From Elusimicrobiota bacterium (lineage in GTDB: Bacteria > Elusimicrobiota > Elusimicrobia > FEN-1173), in contig PMLF01000133.1 in the NCBI GenBank assembly GCA_003158755.1, forward strand, positions 1 through 9,154: a stretch of 9,154 nt of DNA, read 5' to 3'. Positions 9,001 through 9,154 of the stretch are shown piece after piece (within the stretch, counting starts at the first letter, position 1; the number at the start of each line of letters is the position of its first letter). A model generated the notes under the pieces. The model made no database searches. It had not been told where the DNA came from and saw only the letters and a list, made by a program, of their open reading frames with translations. The position numbers and the translations under genes are program-made.

Positions 9001-9154
9001 CCACGGCGTGGATCTCCAGCTTATCCGGGGCGAGGATGAAGACGAACAGGCCTTCAATGTCCAGCGTGTTCCCGATGACGAGATGGCCCATCAGCTCGAG
9101 CTTCAGCCCCGAGGCGATGGTCACGGGAACGATCGCCGGGTCGCCGGTGTTGGG
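1..9154 (-). CDS. Giant RTX-type calcium-binding protein, internal fragment (both ends open)
   Basis: The minus-strand frame whose codons begin at 9154 stays open through base 2 (3051 codons). Codon register checked at TGG/TAC landmarks near 4981, 2842 and 985 agrees, so I see no frameshift. Dozens of GGxGxDxUx nonapeptides (forms such as GGAGNDTI and GGDGNDLI) identify the RTX family. In that family the repeats fold into a calcium-loaded parallel beta-roll outside the cell, usually after type I secretion. The order is: beta-strand region, long RTX array with loop insertions, non-RTX spacers, six PPC-like units, and more RTX. Having RTX arrays in the middle of the chain, rather than only near the C-terminus, suggests a very large surface or matrix protein. 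Adhesin, S-layer-like or enzyme-bearing roles cannot be separated, and no catalytic motif is visible. About eight Cys in the whole fragment fits an exported protein. Start, signal and stop lie outside the window. The family is secure; the function is not. Confidence 0.96.
2..283 (-). repeat. RTX repeat block VI, running off the left edge (residues 2958-3051)
   Basis: RTX turns restart after the PPC-like units: RRDVIMGGPGNDALQGGPGS, DWIFGGPGNDTISGG and DLLFGGDGDDTFQLQPDDLP. A loop INGTTETYIPTLTDRMDGG then leads to GPGNDRILFQGGD at the edge. The frame is still open at base 2, so the array or a further domain continues. Any C-terminal type I secretion signal must lie beyond. Confidence 0.92.
284..751 (-). 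other. PPC-like beta-sandwich unit D6 and linker to RTX (residues 2802-2957)
   Basis: The unit starts ASLQNDRDLTDLAAQPFD and carries GSDVDVFSFFLPRAG, VRLLKAFASDPVVFELLDAAG and the closing APGGYFIRVRCVHP. It is the closest relative of D2 in the window. A linker (FDLANEAAASVTSISMASAP) leads to the last RTX block. It contains a single Cys in the VRCVH motif. Confidence 0.72.
752..1090 (-). other. PPC-like beta-sandwich unit D5 (residues 2689-2801)
   Basis: The core GGVDWYAFSLDGEGG is followed by VALALFDAQGNLLTTVQG, then LSFAGLAPSRYFLKVSG and AATYDLVLLG. It has every strand expected for a PPC-type unit, including the xYFLKV ending. It shares VDWYxFSL with D1 and, like D1, directly precedes a D2/D6-type unit. 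D5-D6 therefore looks like a copy of an ancestral pair of which D1-D2 is the shortened counterpart. Confidence 0.75.
1091..1318 (-). other. PPC-like partial unit D4 (residues 2613-2688)
   Basis: Only the second half of a PPC-like fold is clear: LDLSGLSAGVSYLIRVTAPN and then TRYNLSFQLGAP. The D-W-Y-x-F core is not visible. The first half (TERTIVEGKDGAGDLVRTEV, RLVRDYGQVVKDLSG) is more charged than in the other units. It could be a truncated unit or a diverged one. Confidence 0.5.
1319..1687 (-). other. PPC-like beta-sandwich unit D3 (residues 2490-2612)
   Basis: The unit begins LQTFENSFSAAPDGDVESAL and carries GEQAWYKFQMLRTG in the place of the D-W-Y-x-F core. It continues with ALTFNLFRFVNG and ends with LSLQNVTAGEYYLQVSG and TTYELKPKN. 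The AGEYYLQV ending is the family's typical last strand. It contains one of the fragment's few Cys (GECNG). It is similar in layout to D5 but more diverged in the core. Confidence 0.72.
1688..2062 (-). other. PPC-like beta-sandwich unit D2 (residues 2365-2489)
   Basis: The unit starts at RDQTDLATVPNNS and carries MSDVDVFRFTLDRDG, VSLLKTALDDQLTLELLNADG and the closing LSAGTYYLRVATDGGPARYQL. This order of strands and the GTYYLRV ending fit PPC-type domains, which are non-catalytic modules in secreted proteins. D2 is strikingly similar to D6 (41 of 83 aligned residues identical by hand). Confidence 0.75.
2063..2266 (-). other. PPC-like beta-sandwich unit D1, apparently shortened (residues 2297-2364)
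   Basis: The core DDVDWYKFSL followed by LVLTSASDLDGLELALMGSDG matches the usual start of bacterial pre-peptidase C-terminal (PPC) domains, where D-x-D-W/F-Y-x-F is followed by alternating strands and an Asp-Gly turn. The closing strand expected in this family (a form like L-xx-G-x-YYLRV) is missing. The chain instead passes directly into D2 at RDQTDLA. Compared with the related unit D5, about 30 residues appear to be absent. Confidence 0.65.
2267..3058 (-). other. Central non-RTX domain with RTX-like edges (residues 2033-2296)
   Basis: The region opens with ILEDTGMDRMLGSGNADRLY and FMFGNGGNDQMFR, which are degenerate RTX turns. It continues with a distinctive globular-looking segment: LEGGMDENTWKEFAEESG, KVWYVPGTEGDDIITVDF, VNEPGLLGAHHLITRL (W at residue 2094). 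Then come NNNGIYSFAAQINLDFTMDD, a Pro/Gly-rich linker near GPTGQDPAHPDPS, and two RTX-like turns ALGGNDQIYVG and DAGAGDDTVKIEGG. Similar-looking blocks seem to me to recur in other giant RTX proteins, but this is recollection and not a verified match. No catalytic residues can be assigned. The end leads directly into the first PPC-like unit. Confidence 0.5.
3059..3190 (-). other. Linker with an EF-hand-like calcium loop (residues 1989-2032)
   Basis: The linker between RTX block V and the central domain carries DLNGDGKLD at 3094-3068. The spacing D-x-N-x-D-G-x-x-D matches the first nine positions of an EF-hand or dockerin-type loop. Position 12 is Pro rather than the usual acidic residue, so affinity could be weak or the loop structural. 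It is followed by SNPSLPARILEDTG. Such loops are common calcium sites in large extracellular proteins. Here it would be a second, non-RTX calcium site. Confidence 0.55.
3191..3421 (-). repeat. Short RTX repeat block V (residues 1912-1988)
   Basis: A compact array: GGPGNDLLVGSDGNDRLDG, MSGSDTLYGMAGDDRLYGD, then a loop DSTAGEESASTNDYD, then ILFGGRGDDDLIGGPGINDLY. Its last turn reads GGPGINDLY, with Ile inserted before the Asn-Asp pair, which marks decay of the repeat at the block edge. A calcium-bound beta-roll of only a few turns is expected. Confidence 0.9.
3422..3865 (-). other. Non-RTX spacer domain (residues 1764-1911)
   Basis: This is a stretch of about 148 residues without RTX turns, between block IV and block V. 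Visible features are an acidic, aromatic start (VRADYFDSGAPAPVDTYDGHY), a strand MVIQGTNQNDVIKLGQLADG, a strand pair around RLDVYYQTVNPDTGATEL, a basic/polar stretch with APWREANADGSLNPHG, and QFRIAGEMGDDDIEFVHQT. The GTNQNDVIKL and GEMGDDDIEF pieces look like degenerate RTX-like turns, so this may be a diverged beta-roll segment with an embedded domain. I do not recognise a named family or active site. Confidence 0.5.
3866..4684 (-). repeat. RTX repeat block IV with several inserted loops (residues 1491-1763)
   Basis: Aromatic-rich RTX turns dominate (GGGGNDYIYGGAGNDYLDGG, GGGGDDVLWGG, GNDWLYGN). Several loops interrupt them: YQYATGSTDRLVDGVTRAWL with GGGWVQINGNFRPG (about 4510-4370), RYDAATHQWIQRGQQLW, FANVGVMASPSVVAAET, and GIAGPTLAENAFGDTIG. 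Trp and Tyr at the variable RTX positions make this block visibly different from block I, where Ile and Thr dominate. The block ends with GNDTIYGGGGIDLMVLDV, which enters the following non-RTX spacer. Calcium binding is expected. The loops could be interaction surfaces, which is inference only. Confidence 0.9.
4685..4891 (-). other. 69-residue non-RTX insert within the RTX array (residues 1422-1490)
   Basis: The insert runs from YEDLSADHFDLSNPANFEDP to STADQTGNPSDPND. It contains no GGxGxD turn and is rich in Pro, Asp, Ala and Thr (GYTPPHITPV, KSELDPSTADQTGNPSDP). It sits between GNDVIWGG and VLYGDAGTDWIFGG, so it is a loop projecting from the beta-roll or a small separate module. No hydrophobic helix, catalytic motif or Cys is visible. 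It is not a frameshift artefact, because the frame is the same on both sides. Confidence 0.75.
4892..5350 (-). repeat. RTX repeat block III (residues 1269-1421)
   Basis: Canonical RTX turns resume, including GPGNDEIHGQGGNDVIDAG, GLGSDYVDAGAGND and GGDGDDVLVGGRGNDEIHGG. A short Ala/Gly/Thr-rich loop (YASTGAAGDAGETASVN, about 5173-5110) interrupts the array before the strand TIILGDGNDVAYGD. Calcium binding and beta-roll folding are expected as for other RTX arrays. The block ends with GNDVIWGG at the junction with the long acidic, proline-containing insert. Confidence 0.92.
5351..5734 (-). repeat. Two tandem 64-residue RTX repeats, C1 and C2 (residues 1141-1268)
   Basis: C1 occupies 5734-5543 and C2 5542-5351, each exactly 64 codons. 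By hand alignment 45 of 64 residues are identical. Each unit begins GAD[VI]IT and continues with N[HQ][LF]VRGQAG[ND]DQI, then GNS[ND]VAGG[AS]GADVI. It closes with GNN[TL]VYGDD and a proline loop of form PxxPSxGA. C1 overlaps the start of the last B-like unit, so the two repeat systems share a junction. The same proline loop occurs a third time at about 6710-6655. The next block at 5350 starts with the same GADVIT sequence but returns to canonical RTX turns. Confidence 0.9.
5735..6580 (-). repeat. Alternating A/B RTX super-repeat, 44-48 residues per unit (residues 859-1140)
   Basis: The RTX array is organised here into longer units, most starting with GS[EV][IV]YG. Unit boundaries are B0 6580-6449, A1 6448-6311, B1 6310-6167, A2 6166-6029, B2 6028-5894, A3 5893-5759, and a B-like start at 5758. 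A units carry GEDGNDVITAGAGNHYIDGG and then a loop starting TVTGAA (degenerate in A3). B units carry GGDGNDHI, NQLIHGG or NHLIHGG, and GAD.I followed by a GD loop. Each loop ends in an Arg-bearing motif (SQRR, GQRT, TQRK, GVRS, AQRR, GKRS). The Asp normally at RTX position 6 is His or Gln once per unit (residues 922, 968, 1016, 1062, 1107, 1152). The most likely origin is tandem duplication of an A+B pair of about 92 residues. Confidence 0.9.
6581..7690 (-). repeat. RTX calcium-binding repeat block I (residues 489-858)
   Basis: These are nearly continuous GGxGxDxUx nonapeptides, for example GGAGNDIIYGGAGNDTI and GGKGDDTISGG. Two longer loops interrupt the array at 7375-7315 (TGALPVNPSTSYTCAVQAG) and at about 7210-7099 (GVTLGQGNSNAYNF through VADTSLGAGGND). 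A third, short proline loop lies near 6710-6655. Each loop follows a strand of the form NN[IV][VI]FGD or ANVVYGDD. In the RTX family the Gly backbone carbonyls and the position-6 Asp bind calcium between turns, giving a parallel beta-roll that folds only in extracellular calcium. Two Cys eight residues apart (791 and 799) lie on neighbouring turns. Confidence 0.93.
7691..7921 (-). other. Short beta domain leading into the RTX array (residues 412-488)
   Basis: The segment runs from AIILAGPTNVNDPW to FYNVKSIKASGGAGND, and its last strand flows directly into the first RTX turn. Its second half (FEVEQIGGDGNSGDIQV, then a strand ending in YNVKSI) has the look of the capping strands that commonly precede RTX arrays in large multidomain proteins, where a beta-strand ends in GGxGNDxI. 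The likely role is to nucleate or cap the beta-roll. That is inference from position and strand pattern, and I cannot name a family. Confidence 0.45.
7922..9154 (-). other. N-terminal-side amphipathic beta-strand repeat region (fragment residues 1-411)
   Basis: This part of the giant protein has no RTX nonapeptides. It consists of alternating polar/hydrophobic strands such as LKLELMGHLVIG, FRLHIDGTIEFFGF and FTLALTGHIELLKVLKF. Three similar unit starts (Gly followed by alternating hydrophobics) fall at residues 16, 124 and 227, so the spacing is 108 and then 103. A shared closing motif, INTSGAP / INTTGTD, occurs at residues 103 and 214, about 88 residues after each of the first two starts. 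Later strands (residues about 275-400) continue the pattern less regularly. Two Cys lie here (in SCHD and FCIKG). I do not recognise a named family. The pattern suggests long antiparallel beta-sheets or stacked hairpins, and the region continues upstream out of the window. Confidence 0.6.

Noticed and set aside
1..9154. Possible new multi-gene system, promoter, terminator or RNA gene
   Set aside because: The whole window is coding in one frame, leaving no intergenic space. I saw no tRNA- or rRNA-like sequence and no hairpin followed by a T run.

Overview
The window is one uninterrupted open reading frame on the minus strand. Reading from base 9154 down to base 2 gives 3051 codons with no in-frame stop, no start that can be assigned and no terminator. 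It is therefore an internal fragment of a giant gene that continues beyond both edges. The product is a secreted, multidomain calcium-binding protein of the RTX (hemolysin-type GGxGxDxUx repeat) class. Residue numbers below count from base 9154 as residue 1 of the fragment, so the protein's N-terminal side lies at high coordinates.

Layout from N to C. Residues 1-411 (9154-7922) are an amphipathic beta-strand region with an irregular repeat of about 105 residues. Residues 412-488 (7921-7691) are a short beta domain leading into the RTX array. Residues 489-1763 (7690-3866) are a very long RTX region. It includes canonical repeats, a 45-48 residue alternating A/B super-repeat (6580-5735), two exact-length 64-residue repeats (5734-5351), and a 69-residue non-RTX insert (4891-4685). 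Residues 1764-1911 (3865-3422) are a non-RTX spacer. A short RTX block (3421-3191), a linker with an EF-hand-like loop (3190-3059) and a non-RTX central domain (3058-2267) follow. Residues 2297-2957 (2266-284) hold six tandem beta-sandwich-like units resembling bacterial pre-peptidase C-terminal (PPC) domains, two pairs of which form a duplicated cassette. A last RTX block starts at base 283 and runs off the left edge.

Organism: the DNA is strongly GC-rich, with GGC, GAC, AAC and ATC preferred and TTA, CTA and TCA almost absent. Only about eight cysteines occur in 3051 residues, as expected for an exported protein. Giant RTX proteins of this mosaic type are familiar from Gram-negative-type bacteria with large genomes (for example Planctomycetota, Myxococcota and related environmental lineages). 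I cannot assign the phylum from this fragment. Export by a type I secretion system followed by calcium-driven folding outside the cell is the usual RTX route, but neither the C-terminal secretion signal nor transporter genes are in view.

There is no second gene, RNA gene, mobile element, CRISPR array or intergenic space. The long plus-strand open frames are antisense shadows. The points most worth a second look are internal to the protein: the A/B super-repeat with periodic replacement of a calcium-ligand Asp by His or Gln and arginine-bearing loops, the N-terminal beta-repeat region, and the duplicated PPC-like cassette.
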